A stretch of DNA of 64,000 nucleotides from contig NZ_VDEZ01000004.1 in assembly GCF_017922435.1 (NCBI RefSeq), positions 62,001 through 126,000 on the forward strand. Reading direction: 5' to 3'. The notes under the pieces are model-generated. The model was not told where the DNA came from and searched no databases. It worked only from the letters and a program-made list of their open reading frames with translations. Shown piece after piece: positions 1-8,163 of the stretch. The translations under genes and the position numbers were made by a program. Positions within the stretch are counted from its first letter, which is position 1, and every line of letters starts with the position of its first letter. Source of the DNA: Thalassospira sp. ER-Se-21-Dark. GTDB taxonomy: Bacteria > Pseudomonadota > Alphaproteobacteria > Rhodospirillales > Thalassospiraceae.

Positions 1-546
1 ATCCGCTCCGGCCTTTTCTTTGCCCATGTCCGCGCCTCGACCGGCACCCACACCAGCCGCACCAATTGCCACCCGTTTTCCAACGGCCAGTATCTTTTTA
101 TGCATAACGGCCAGATTGGTGATTATCCGCTGGTGCGCCGATCCCTGGAAATGATGATCGAAGACGAATTTTACGAAGGCCGACAGGGCTCCACCGATAG
201 CGAACTGATCTTTTGCCTGATGTTGACACTCGGCCTGCGCGATGATCCGCACCGTGCCATTCGCCGCACGATCGAGGTCGTTGAAAACGAAATGAAGGTG
301 CGCGGTGCGACCTCACCGTTCCGTTTCACTGCCTGCCTGTCAAACGGCAAAAGCGTCTGCGCCATCCGCCACGCCAGCGACGATAAACCGCCATCACTTT
401 ACTGGCGCAAACGCGATGATCACGTGATTGTCGTCTCTGAACCGCTTGATGCCGAAAGCGATAGCTGGAAGGCGGTTGCGCCCAACCACACCCTGCATGT
501 CGAAGGTGACCTGACCATCAGCGAAGAGGCCACGCTTGTTTGCTGA
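1..546 (+). CDS. Class II glutamine amidotransferase, C-terminal part (5' end outside window)
   Basis: The frame is open from the first base, so only the last 181 residues are seen. The visible part contains FAHVRAST, TNCHPF and FMHNGQIGDY, the typical core of stand-alone class II amidotransferases of the YafJ type (GATase_4). These proteins hydrolyse glutamine with an N-terminal cysteine, which here lies before the window. The YafJ substrate is not firmly known, so no pathway is assigned. The gene ends in TGA directly against the end of the convergent DeoR gene, with no room for a separate terminator. Family assignment is confident; specific role is not. Confidence 0.85.
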   Translation: MRSGLFFAHVRASTGTHTSRTNCHPFSNGQYLFMHNGQIGDYPLVRRSLEMMIEDEFYEGRQGSTDSELIFCLMLTLGLRDDPHRAIRRTIEVVENEMKVRGATSPFRFTACLSNGKSVCAIRHASDDKPPSLYWRKRDDHVIVVSEPLDAESDSWKAVAPNHTLHVEGDLTISEEATLVC

Positions 547-1329
547 TTAAGACACCACAACAATCTGACTGCGTGCCTTGACCAGTGCGCGTTGCAGGGC
601 ATCGCTTGGTGCGGTGTTGAGCAGTACCGTCTGAAAATCGCTGGCGTGGCCGTCACGGCAAAGGGCTTTGCGGCCAACCTTCTTCTCGTCGATCATCAGG
701 ATCGCATGGTCGCAGCACGATACCAGTGCGCGTCTGGCGCGGACTTCATCCATATTGAAGTCCAGCAAATCACCTTCGTCACTCATGCCCCCCACGCTGA
801 CAATCCCGAAATCGGCCCGCATGCTGCCGAAAAAATCCGCGCTGTCTGCGCCGATGATATCAAGGTCGCGGGTGCGGACCGTGCCACCGGCAAGGCGAAG
901 CGTCACATTCGGTGCGTTTTGCAGGGCCATCACCACATGCAGATTGTTTGTGAGAACCGTTAAGTTGCGATGCGATGCCAGATGCTGGGCGGCGAGTTCG
1001 GCGGTGGTGCCGGTGCCAATCGCAATCGTGCAACCCTCCGGGATCAGGTCGGCGACCTTCACGGCAATCGCCATTTTGCCCGTCCGGTTCCAGACTTCAC
1101 GTTTTTCATAGGCCGAGTTATCCGGATCGGGGGCCGGGCCCGCCAGACCATGACGGCGAAACACGCGCCCCTGTTCATGCAGATCGCGCAAATCGGTGCG
1201 GATGGTCTGGACCGAGACGTTAAACCGGCGTGCCAGTTCCTCGACCGCCATAAAGCCGGTCGATTTGACAAGGGCGACGATGCGGTCGCGTCGGCGGTCA
1301 AGGGGCACTGCATCAGACGTTTTAGTCAC
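547..1329 (-). CDS. DeoR/GlpR-family transcriptional regulator
   Basis: A 260-residue protein of normal DeoR length, starting with GTG. An N-terminal helix-turn-helix at about residues 28-49 contains AVEELARRFNVSVQTIRTDL. A DeoRC sensor domain follows, with GTGTTAEL at about 105-112, the phosphate-gripping loop that binds phosphorylated sugars in this family. It is transcribed divergently from the ABC transporter operon starting at 1530. Two copies of an inverted TTTCG/CGAAA element lie in the intergenic region, one of them just upstream of this gene's start, so it probably controls both itself and the transporter. The inducer is inferred to be a phosphorylated metabolite; its identity is unknown. 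Confidence 0.9.
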   Translation of the reverse strand: MTKTSDAVPLDRRRDRIVALVKSTGFMAVEELARRFNVSVQTIRTDLRDLHEQGRVFRRHGLAGPAPDPDNSAYEKREVWNRTGKMAIAVKVADLIPEGCTIAIGTGTTAELAAQHLASHRNLTVLTNNLHVVMALQNAPNVTLRLAGGTVRTRDLDIIGADSADFFGSMRADFGIVSVGGMSDEGDLLDFNMDEVRARRALVSCCDHAILMIDEKKVGRKALCRDGHASDFQTVLLNTAPSDALQRALVKARSQIVVVS

Positions 1330-1336
1330 GGCATTT

Positions 1337-1350
1337 CTTTCGTTCGAAAG
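1337..1350. promoter_or_regulatory. Candidate DeoR operator 1
   Basis: The palindrome CTTTCG-TT-CGAAAG lies 8 bp upstream of the GTG start of the DeoR gene. It is the exact reverse complement, over its 12-bp core, of the element at 1488-1499. Its position over the regulator's own translation start region suggests autorepression. Assignment to this regulator is inference. Confidence 0.6.
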
Positions 1351-1487
1351 TTGTTATTTCGCTTGTGATCTAAGTATAGACAGGCCGAAACACTGCTGCA
1401 TAGCCCGGTTTTCCTATTGAAACATTTAATTCTTGGTGTTGTCACACAACTGAAATCGAAATCCCGATAGCTTCCGGATCGAAACAT

Positions 1488-1499
1488 TTTCGAACGAAA
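1488..1499. promoter_or_regulatory. Candidate DeoR operator 2
   Basis: TTTCG-AA-CGAAA lies about 30 bp upstream of the transporter operon start. Further TCGAAA half-sites occur nearby (about 1456 and 1480). Paired sites at both ends of the intergenic region would allow looping repression, as known for DeoR-family proteins. The site is seen; the binding protein is inferred. Confidence 0.6.
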
Positions 1500-1529
1500 C
1501 CTTCTTTCCGATCTATAGGGATGCCGATC

Positions 1530-2507
1530 ATGCGTAACGTTCTTCTTGCTGCGGTTGCCTCTGCCGCGATGATGCTGCCGGTTGTGGGGCAGGCTGCTGA
1601 AAAGCTGGTTCTTTATACCAGTCAGCCAAACAAGGATGCCCAGACCACTGTTGATGCCTTTATGGCTGCCAACCCCGATATTGAAGTTGAGTGGGTCCGT
1701 GATGGTACCACCAAACTGATGGCGAAACTGCGTGCGGAAATCGCTGCTGGCGACCCGCGCCCGGATGTTCTTCTGATTGCCGATACCGTGACTCTTGAAG
1801 GTCTCAAGCAGGAAGGTCAGCTGCAGGCCTATAAATCGGGCGAGGCAAGTGCCTATGAAGACGGTCTTTATGACGGTGAAGGCTATTACTATTCGACCAA
1901 GCTGATCACCAGCGGCATCGTTTACAACACCGCCGTTAAAGCCCCGACATCGTGGAAAGACCTTGCTGATCCGGCGGTGAAAAACCAGATCGCAATGCCA
2001 AGCCCGCTTTATTCCGGTGCGGCCCTTATTCATCTCTCCACCCTGACCGAGAACAAGGATCTTGGCTGGGATTACTATCAGGCACTGGCGGCGAACGAAG
2101 CACGCGCCAAGGGTGGCAATGGCGGCACCTTCAAGGCGGTTGCTTCAGGTGAAAAGCCTTATGGTGTGGTTGTCGACTTCCTTGCGATCCGTGGCAAGGC
2201 CGATGGATCGCCGGTTGATTTCGTCTTCCCGTCTGAAGGTGTCACCTATGTGACCGAGCCGGTCGCGATCATGAAAGACGCCAAGAACGTCGATGCCGCC
2301 CACAAGTTCGTTGACTTCCTTCTGTCCGAACAGGGTCAGGAACTGGTCCTTGATATGGGCTATATCCCGGCACGCAACGATATGGCACTTCCGGCCGGTT
2401 TCCCGGCACGCAGCGAAATCAAGTTGATGGACTTCAATCCGGCCATCGCGCTGGAACAGGCCGAAGCCAACAAACAGAAATTCGCAGACATGTTCGGGGC
2501 TGAATAA
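1530..2507 (+). CDS. ABC transporter periplasmic substrate-binding protein (AfuA/FbpA type)
   Basis: A 325-residue secreted binding protein. The signal peptide runs from MRNVLLAAV to about GQA-AEKLVLY. The mature start KLVLYTSQ, the following NPDIEVEW and the C-terminal DMGYIPARND are typical of the iron(III)-class extracellular binding proteins. That class also includes AfuA, which binds hexose phosphates. An in-frame ATG at 1521 touches the AGGG ribosome-binding site, so the start at 1530, 8-9 bases downstream of it, is preferred. The stop overlaps the permease ATG by one base. With a DeoR regulator and three phosphatase or phosphodiesterase-like genes downstream, a phosphorylated organic ligand is more likely than iron; this is inference. 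Confidence 0.85.
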   Translation: MRNVLLAAVASAAMMLPVVGQAAEKLVLYTSQPNKDAQTTVDAFMAANPDIEVEWVRDGTTKLMAKLRAEIAAGDPRPDVLLIADTVTLEGLKQEGQLQAYKSGEASAYEDGLYDGEGYYYSTKLITSGIVYNTAVKAPTSWKDLADPAVKNQIAMPSPLYSGAALIHLSTLTENKDLGWDYYQALAANEARAKGGNGGTFKAVASGEKPYGVVVDFLAIRGKADGSPVDFVFPSEGVTYVTEPVAIMKDAKNVDAAHKFVDFLLSEQGQELVLDMGYIPARNDMALPAGFPARSEIKLMDFNPAIALEQAEANKQKFADMFGAE

Positions 2508-4243
2508 TGCAGGCTACAGGTCGCCTTCGCGGCGTTCTGCCTGGCATAATCGCCAAACCAAATGGCAACCGGTCTTCGGACCGGTTGCTGATTTGGTTGG
2601 TGGTGCCGGTATTTATTATTTCGATTTTGCCGATCCTGCGCCTTGGGTTTGAAGGCGTGATGGTCGGTGGTGTGCCTTCGTTTGATTATTTTCACGACGT
2701 GCTGGGCAATTCATCAACCTGGCGCGCCACGGCAAACAGTCTTTATACCGCCGGTCTTGGGACGATTATCTCCCTTTTGATTGGCGGCTCTTTTGCCTTT
2801 CTGGTCGCACTGACCGATATCCGCGCCAAGGCCGCATTGGTGTTCTGTTTCATGATCCCGATGATGATCCCGCCACAGATCACGGCCCTTAGTTGGGTGC
2901 AACTGACCGGGCCGAGCAGTGCGCTTTTGAACGCCATTGGCATGGCCCCGCCGCTGGGATCGCCCCAGCCGCTTTATTCCGCCGAGGGCATCGCGCTTTT
3001 GCTGGGGATCCAGCATGCCTCCATCGTGTTTCTGACATTGCGGGCAAACCTACGCATGTTGCCCCGCGAACAGATCGAAGCCGCCCGACTGGCCGGCGCA
3101 CGTGGCGGGCGTTTGTGGTGGCAGATCATTTTGCCGCTGACCAGTCCGGGCCTGATTGCCGGAACCGCCATGGCCTTTGTTACCGCGCTTGGCAACTTTG
3201 GCATTCCGGCGATGCTGGGCATTCCGGCAGGCTACCAGACGCTGCCGACATTGATCTATCAAAAGCTTGCCGGGTTTGGCCCGTCCGTTCTGGGCGAGGT
3301 TTCCGTTCTTGCCATGCTGATCGGGGCGATTGCGATTTGTGGGGTCGCGCTGCATCACCGGTTGCTGTCCAAACGGGATTATCGCCTGATGGGGATGGTC
3401 GGGCGTCCTTTGGATGTCAAACTCGGTGCGCGCCGAAGCTTGGTTGAAATAGCCCTTTGGACGGTATTGGTCGCCATTCTGGTCATTCCGCTTTTGGCCC
3501 TGTTTACCACCGCACTGGTGCCGGCCTTTGGCGTCAAGCTGACATTCGCCAATGCCACGTTCGAGGCGTTTCACGAAGTCATGTTCGTGCAGCCATCGAC
3601 CATTCGCGCATTCCAGAACAGCTTTGTTCTGTCCGTGGGGGCGGCGGTGACGCTTGTTGTGATGTGTCTGCCGCTGGCCTATGTCATGGTGCGACGTTCA
3701 TCGAACCTGACCAAGCTGATCAATCTTCTGGTCGAGGTGCCCTATGCCTTGCCCGGCGTGGTTCTGGCGATTGCCTGCATCTTGCTGTTTATCCGCATTC
3801 CGCTGATTGATGTCAGTCTGTATGGCACGCTTGCGATCATTTTTGTCGCGTACTTGGCGCGTTTTCTGGTGATTGCGCTGCGCCCTGTCATGAACAGCTT
3901 TACCCAGCTTGATCCGGCGCTTGAAGAAGCAGCGCAAGCTTGCGGGGCAGGCTTGTCGCGCCGCTTGCGCGATATTCTCTTGCCGCTGGCAGCACCCTCG
4001 GCCGCGGCCGGTGCGCTTTTGGTTTTCCTGACCGCCTTTAACGAACTGACGGTTTCGGCCCTGTTGTGGTCGGCCGGGAACGAGACGTTGGGCGTTTTGA
4101 TTTTCAATCTTGATGACAGTGGCGACACCGTTCTGGCCTCGGCCGTGGCGGTTCTGGTCGTGCTGGTGGTGATCGCGCTGATGAGCTGTTTTCAGCTTGC
4201 CGCGCGTCGTTTGCCCAAAGGAGTTGTACCGTGGCAGACATAA
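2507..4243 (+). CDS. ABC transporter permease, duplicated (two permease domains in one chain)
   Basis: A 578-residue integral membrane protein built from two homologous binding-protein-dependent permease halves, as in the iron(III)/AfuB-type transporters. Each half has an EAA loop that contacts the ATPase: EAARLAGARGG followed by ILPL in the first half, EEAAQACGAG followed by LLPL in the second. Long hydrophobic stretches are spread over the whole chain, consistent with about 12 membrane helices. It overlaps the binding-protein stop by one base and the ATPase start by 13 bases, which indicates translational coupling. Confidence 0.9.
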   Translation: MQATGRLRGVLPGIIAKPNGNRSSDRLLIWLVVPVFIISILPILRLGFEGVMVGGVPSFDYFHDVLGNSSTWRATANSLYTAGLGTIISLLIGGSFAFLVALTDIRAKAALVFCFMIPMMIPPQITALSWVQLTGPSSALLNAIGMAPPLGSPQPLYSAEGIALLLGIQHASIVFLTLRANLRMLPREQIEAARLAGARGGRLWWQIILPLTSPGLIAGTAMAFVTALGNFGIPAMLGIPAGYQTLPTLIYQKLAGFGPSVLGEVSVLAMLIGAIAICGVALHHRLLSKRDYRLMGMVGRPLDVKLGARRSLVEIALWTVLVAILVIPLLALFTTALVPAFGVKLTFANATFEAFHEVMFVQPSTIRAFQNSFVLSVGAAVTLVVMCLPLAYVMVRRSSNLTKLINLLVEVPYALPGVVLAIACILLFIRIPLIDVSLYGTLAIIFVAYLARFLVIALRPVMNSFTQLDPALEEAAQACGAGLSRRLRDILLPLAAPSAAAGALLVFLTAFNELTVSALLWSAGNETLGVLIFNLDDSGDTVLASAVAVLVVLVVIALMSCFQLAARRLPKGVVPWQT

Positions 4244-5313
4244 ATCTTTCGCGCATTACCAAATGCTTTGGCGATTATCGGGCGGTTAATCAGGTCTCGC
4301 TTGATATCGCTGATGGGGAATTCGTGGCCCTGCTGGGCCCGTCGGGCTGTGGCAAGACGACCCTTTTGCGGTTGCTTGCCGGGTTCGAGGAACCCGATCA
4401 CGGCCAGATTTCACTGGGTGGTCAGATCATGGCAAGTCCTGAAAACAATGTCATGATCAGTCCCGAAGATCGAAATCTTGGCATCGTGTTTCAGTCCTAT
4501 GCCCTTTGGCCGCATATGACAGTCGCGCGCAATGTCGGCTATCCGCTTGAGGTGCGCGGGCTCAGCCGTGCCGATCAGGATCGCAAGATTGCCGAGGCAC
4601 TCGATATCGTCGCCCTTGGCCCCTATGCCAATCGCAGTCCGTCGGAACTATCGGGTGGCCAACGTCAACGTGTTGCGCTGGCACGCTGCCTTGTCATGGA
4701 ACCGCGTGCGGTGTTGCTCGACGAGCCGCTTGCCAACCTTGATGTGCACTTGCGCGAAACCATGCAACAGGCGTTTCTGGATTTCCATCGCCGCACCGGG
4801 GCGACAATGATTTACGTCACCCATGACCAGGCTGAGGCCATGGCAATGGCCGACCGGATTGCGGTGATGGACAAGGGCCATATCCGCCAGATGGCAGCCC
4901 CCGAAACCCTGTACCGCGAACCGGCCGATCTGATGGTGGCGGGCTTTGTTGGTGCTGGCGCGGTCCTGCCGGTACAAGGTGTAACGGTCGGAAGTAACGG
5001 CAACTGTTCTGTCCAGTTGGGGCAAAGCAGCATTACCGCACGCATCTGCCCGAAACTGGCCGATGACATTAGTACTGCCAATGCCGGTCTTTGCCTGCGG
5101 CCCGAGGACGTCTGGGTCACGGATGATGCGCCGTTGCGCGGACAAGTCGATGATTGCGTCTATCTCGGCGGGCGGTTCCGCCTTTCGGTTCGGATTGGCG
5201 CAGATCAGACATTACCGGTCTATGCCAACCGCCGTGCCCGCATCGGCGAACAGGTCGGCCTTAAGGTCAATGACGGCTGGGTGTTTGACCGCATGTCGGG
5301 TGAGGCCGCCTGA
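4231..5313 (+). CDS. ABC transporter ATP-binding protein
   Basis: A 360-residue cytoplasmic ATPase starting with GTG inside the permease gene. Walker A is GPSGCGKTT at 36-44, the Q-loop lies near IVFQSYALWP, the signature is LSGGQRQR at 140-147 and Walker B is VLLDEP at 161-166, followed by the switch histidine in THDQAEAMA. The last 120 residues form a TOBE-type regulatory domain, as in the FbpC/PotA group. It energises the two-domain permease. Its TGA stop overlaps the ATG of the metallo-hydrolase gene, so transport and processing enzymes are produced from one message. Confidence 0.93.
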   Translation: MADINLSRITKCFGDYRAVNQVSLDIADGEFVALLGPSGCGKTTLLRLLAGFEEPDHGQISLGGQIMASPENNVMISPEDRNLGIVFQSYALWPHMTVARNVGYPLEVRGLSRADQDRKIAEALDIVALGPYANRSPSELSGGQRQRVALARCLVMEPRAVLLDEPLANLDVHLRETMQQAFLDFHRRTGATMIYVTHDQAEAMAMADRIAVMDKGHIRQMAAPETLYREPADLMVAGFVGAGAVLPVQGVTVGSNGNCSVQLGQSSITARICPKLADDISTANAGLCLRPEDVWVTDDAPLRGQVDDCVYLGGRFRLSVRIGADQTLPVYANRRARIGEQVGLKVNDGWVFDRMSGEAA

Positions 5314-6401
5314 TGTCAGCCCGTATGCGTGTACTTTCCGGTCTTGGTGAAAAGGGACCGGCCTGTCTCAGACTGGAATTCTTTAACCGGCGATGGCTTC
5401 TTGATTGCGGGGTTGGGCCGGAAAGTGATCAGGGATTTGATCCGGCGTGGCTTAATAAAGTTAACGCTGTTTTCATTACCCATGACCATATCGACCATAT
5501 CGGGGCGGCGGGTGAAATCATTGAGGCCGGCTTGCCGATCTATTGCACCGAGGTTACAGCGCGCTCCCTGCCCAAGGGGGCCAATGTCGTTCCCTTGCCA
5601 CCCTTTGGCGAAATTCAGGTCGATGGTGTGACCGTCACCACCGGGCGCACTGGCCATTCCTTTGGCGGGGTGTGGCTGCATTTCGAACTGGGCGGCGGGG
5701 TGCTGTATTCCGGGGATTTTTGTCAGGAATCGGAGTATTTCCTTTATGATGCGCCGCCCGGTGCCGCAACCGTGTTGCTTGATGCATCTTACGGCATGGA
5801 ACAGCTGACCCAGCAGGTCCGGATTGACAGCCTTTTGACCACCATGACGAAACTGGATGGGCAAATCCTGTTTCCCGTGCCGCCCAGTGGCCGGGCCGCG
5901 GAAATGGCGCTTCTGTTTGAACGCCATGGTCTGACCGACTGGTCGATGGATGATCGCTGTTACGGGCAGGTCAAACAAGTGCTTGATGCCGATGGATCGG
6001 ATTACGTCGCAAGTGACGCGATCCGCCAGTTGCGCAGCCTCAAGGACAAGGCAAAGCATTTCAATCCGAATGCACGCTTGCTGCTATGTCATGCGCCATG
6101 CGCGACCTTTGGCAAGGCGCGCGAACTGATTGATCAATGGCGGGATGCAGGGCGGATGGGGGCAAGTGCGCATGTGATTTTCACCGGTTTCATGCCGATC
6201 GAGGCGCGCAAGATGGTCGAAAAGGGCCATGCCCATTTCCGGCGTTGGAACGTACACCCCTTGGCAAGCCACGTGATTGACCTTGCCAATCAATGCCATG
6301 CGATGCAGGTCGTGCCCTTATTCACCAGCCGGCCAGAGGATTTTGGGCTTGTCGACGGGTTTGACGGGCGGCTACAGCTTGCGGATCGGTTCTATTTGTA
6401 A
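5313..6401 (+). CDS. MBL-fold metallo-hydrolase with beta-CASP-like region
   Basis: A 362-residue cytoplasmic protein. The metallo-beta-lactamase metal motif HDHIDH is at 57-62, with a further histidine in GHSFG near 115 and an aspartate in YSGDF near 135. The second half reads like a beta-CASP insertion: GQILFPVPPSGRAAEMALLF, then HVIFTGFMPIEARKMVEKG, then NVHPLASHVIDLANQ. That is the layout of CPSF73/RNase J-like nucleases, though it is shorter than the usual 400-550 residues. No signal peptide is seen. Translational coupling to the transporter suggests it acts on the imported compound. Nuclease or cyclic phosphodiesterase activity is inference; other hydrolase roles are possible. Confidence 0.75.
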   Translation: MSARMRVLSGLGEKGPACLRLEFFNRRWLLDCGVGPESDQGFDPAWLNKVNAVFITHDHIDHIGAAGEIIEAGLPIYCTEVTARSLPKGANVVPLPPFGEIQVDGVTVTTGRTGHSFGGVWLHFELGGGVLYSGDFCQESEYFLYDAPPGAATVLLDASYGMEQLTQQVRIDSLLTTMTKLDGQILFPVPPSGRAAEMALLFERHGLTDWSMDDRCYGQVKQVLDADGSDYVASDAIRQLRSLKDKAKHFNPNARLLLCHAPCATFGKARELIDQWRDAGRMGASAHVIFTGFMPIEARKMVEKGHAHFRRWNVHPLASHVIDLANQCHAMQVVPLFTSRPEDFGLVDGFDGRLQLADRFYL

Positions 6402-6426
6402 TGCAAAATAAAGGTAATGCCCGGTC

Positions 6427-7017
6427 ATGATCTATGCCGCTGAAAAGTTCGATTTTCCCAAACTGCCGTTTGTGTTCATCCGGCACGGGGAAACCGATGC
6501 CAACCGGGCGGGGATCATTGCCGGGTCAAACGAACCTCCGCTGAATGAAACCGGTCGCGCACAGGCGCTGGCGATTGCGCCCCTAATGGCGATGGCGAAA
6601 TGGCGGGCGGTTTATGTCAGTCCGCAGGACCGGGCACGCACGACGGCCAATCTGGTGCTGCCGGGTTATGACGCCAGGGTGCTTGATGGCCTGCGCGAAC
6701 GTCATTGGGGCGATCTGGAAGGCAGGCCGATCTCCGAACTTTGCCCGCGCTTTGACACCCCGCCCAATGGCGAGGGGTTTGATGCCATGTGTCAACGGGT
6801 GTCCTTTGCCATGCAACAGGCCCTGGCCGAGGTCAGTGATGACCTGACCGTGATCGTTGCCCATTCCGGGGTGGCGCGCTGCATTCTTTACATGACCGGG
6901 TTTGAGGCCGATGGCCCGCGCGTGCCCAACGCCACCCCGATCCTGTTCCGCCCGATGGAAATCGGCTGGGAGTATGAAAATTTGACCGAAAACCTGATCA
7001 AGGAGATTTCTGCGTGA
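6427..7017 (+). CDS. Histidine phosphatase family protein
   Basis: A 196-residue protein of the phosphoglycerate mutase-like superfamily. The catalytic RHGE lies at 19-22 in FVFIRHGETDANR, PPLNETGRAQA gives the typical second block, and the second active-site histidine is in IVAHSGVARCIL near residue 150. Family members remove phosphate from small phosphomonoesters, rarely from proteins. It starts 25 bases after the metallo-hydrolase gene and overlaps the next gene by four bases, so it belongs to the transporter operon. The substrate cannot be read from sequence. Confidence 0.88.
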   Translation: MIYAAEKFDFPKLPFVFIRHGETDANRAGIIAGSNEPPLNETGRAQALAIAPLMAMAKWRAVYVSPQDRARTTANLVLPGYDARVLDGLRERHWGDLEGRPISELCPRFDTPPNGEGFDAMCQRVSFAMQQALAEVSDDLTVIVAHSGVARCILYMTGFEADGPRVPNATPILFRPMEIGWEYENLTENLIKEISA

Positions 7018-7496
7018 CTGAACCCAAAGCCCGTGATGCGCGTGATGCCCGAGACGCTGTGGTGTTCGATATGGATGGCACGCTGGCGCATTTTGATGCC
7101 GATGCTTTGGGGCATCTGGTTCATGGTGTGGAAAAACAGTGGGATGCGTTCTTTGACGCCATGGATCACGCCAAGCCGATTGAAAATATCGAGAAATTGC
7201 TGCGCATCCTGCATGCATCGGGCCATGCGATCCTGATCTGTTCGGGCCGTCCGGCCGGATGGCAGCATCGATCAGAATCCTGGCTGCGCGCCCATGACAT
7301 CCCGTTTGATGGTATGTATCTGCGGCCCGAGGACGCCGATCATCGCAGTGATGAAGAGGTCAAGGAAGACCTGCTGGCCAAGATCATCGCCGATGGTTTC
7401 AATCCGTGGCTGGTGGTCGATGACCGCAGGCGGGTGGTCGATAAATGGCGCGATATGGGATTGACTTGCCTGCAATGTGCGCCGGGTGATTTCTAG
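7014..7496 (+). CDS. HAD-family phosphatase resembling the polynucleotide 3'-phosphatase domain
   Basis: A 160-residue single-domain HAD protein with GTG start (GTGA overlap with the previous stop). The nucleophile motif is DMDGTL at 19-24, motif II is CSGRPAGW near 76-83, and motif IV is VVDDRRRVVDKWRDMGL near 134-150, ending in GDF. From memory, the end of the T4 polynucleotide kinase-phosphatase carries the same pattern (DDR, VV, W, G, C, GDF), so this looks like a stand-alone PNKP-type 3'-phosphatase. The family resemblance is seen; activity on RNA or DNA ends or on nucleotides is inference. It is the last gene of the operon and is followed by a hairpin. Confidence 0.8.
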   Translation: MTEPKARDARDARDAVVFDMDGTLAHFDADALGHLVHGVEKQWDAFFDAMDHAKPIENIEKLLRILHASGHAILICSGRPAGWQHRSESWLRAHDIPFDGMYLRPEDADHRSDEEVKEDLLAKIIADGFNPWLVVDDRRRVVDKWRDMGLTCLQCAPGDF

Positions 7497-7531
7497 GGGC
7501 TGATTTTTAATCCTCATACAAATAAAAACGC

Positions 7532-7578
7532 ACAAAAAAGACCGGCCATGATCCTTCATGCGCCGGTCTGTTTATTCT
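7532..7578. terminator. Bidirectional terminator between the HAD gene and msrB
   Basis: Arms AGACCGGC (7539-7546) and GCCGGTCT (7562-7569) enclose a second stem CATGA/TCATG (7547-7551, 7556-7560) with loop TCCT. Six A residues precede it, giving a U-tract for msrB on the minus strand, and TGTTTATTCTT follows for the plus strand. Confidence 0.75.
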
Positions 7579-7604
7579 TCACTTATTTTGAATAATCGTC
7601 GTTA

Positions 7605-8045
7605 TTATTCAAAAAATTTTGCGTATTCCCCATAGCCTTCGGCCTCAAGATCCGCGACCGGGATGAAGCGCAGCGACGCCGAATTGATGCAATACCGCAA
7701 CCCGCCGCGATCCTTCGGGCCATCGGGGAAGACGTGACCAAGATGGCTGTCGCCATGTTTGGATCGGACCTCAACCCGGCGCATGCCATGCGTGTTGTCT
7801 TCTTTGGCGATAACATTGTCGGTTTCGACCGGCTTTACAAAACTTGGCCAGCCACAGCCGCTATCGAACTTGTCGCGCGAGGTAAAAAGCGGCTCGCCCG
7901 AGACGATATCGACATAAAGCCCGTCTTCCTTGTGATCCCAGAAATCATTGCGAAACGGCGGTTCGGTGCCGCTTTCCTGTGTCACGTAATACTGTTCAGG
8001 CGACAGGTCGCGGATGGCATCCGGGTCTTTGTGATATTTGCTCAT
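7605..8045 (-). CDS. msrB: Peptide-methionine (R)-S-oxide reductase MsrB
   Basis: A 146-residue protein that reduces methionine-R-sulfoxide in oxidised proteins. The catalytic cysteine is in GLRYCINS (C119), and GCGWPSF (C64) supplies the resolving cysteine. The two CxxC pairs that hold zinc in E. coli MsrB are absent: the positions read YVDIVSGE and KHGDSHLGH, so this is the zinc-free form. [10 protein letters not shown] and [10 protein letters not shown] are conserved substrate-pocket blocks. No signal peptide, so it acts in the cytoplasm. It is a single gene with its own terminator at 7539-7569. Confidence 0.95.
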   Translation of the reverse strand: MSKYHKDPDAIRDLSPEQYYVTQESGTEPPFRNDFWDHKEDGLYVDIVSGEPLFTSRDKFDSGCGWPSFVKPVETDNVIAKEDNTHGMRRVEVRSKHGDSHLGHVFPDGPKDRGGLRYCINSASLRFIPVADLEAEGYGEYAKFFE

Positions 8046-8163
8046 ATTTCGTCACTCAAGCCTTTCTGGTCTTCGGTCCGGCAATTTCCTGTTTGCAAAG
8101 ATGGTTGGAATATCGCCGTTGTCCAGTGACTTCACACCGAAGTGACATCAAAGGTTGATCAGA

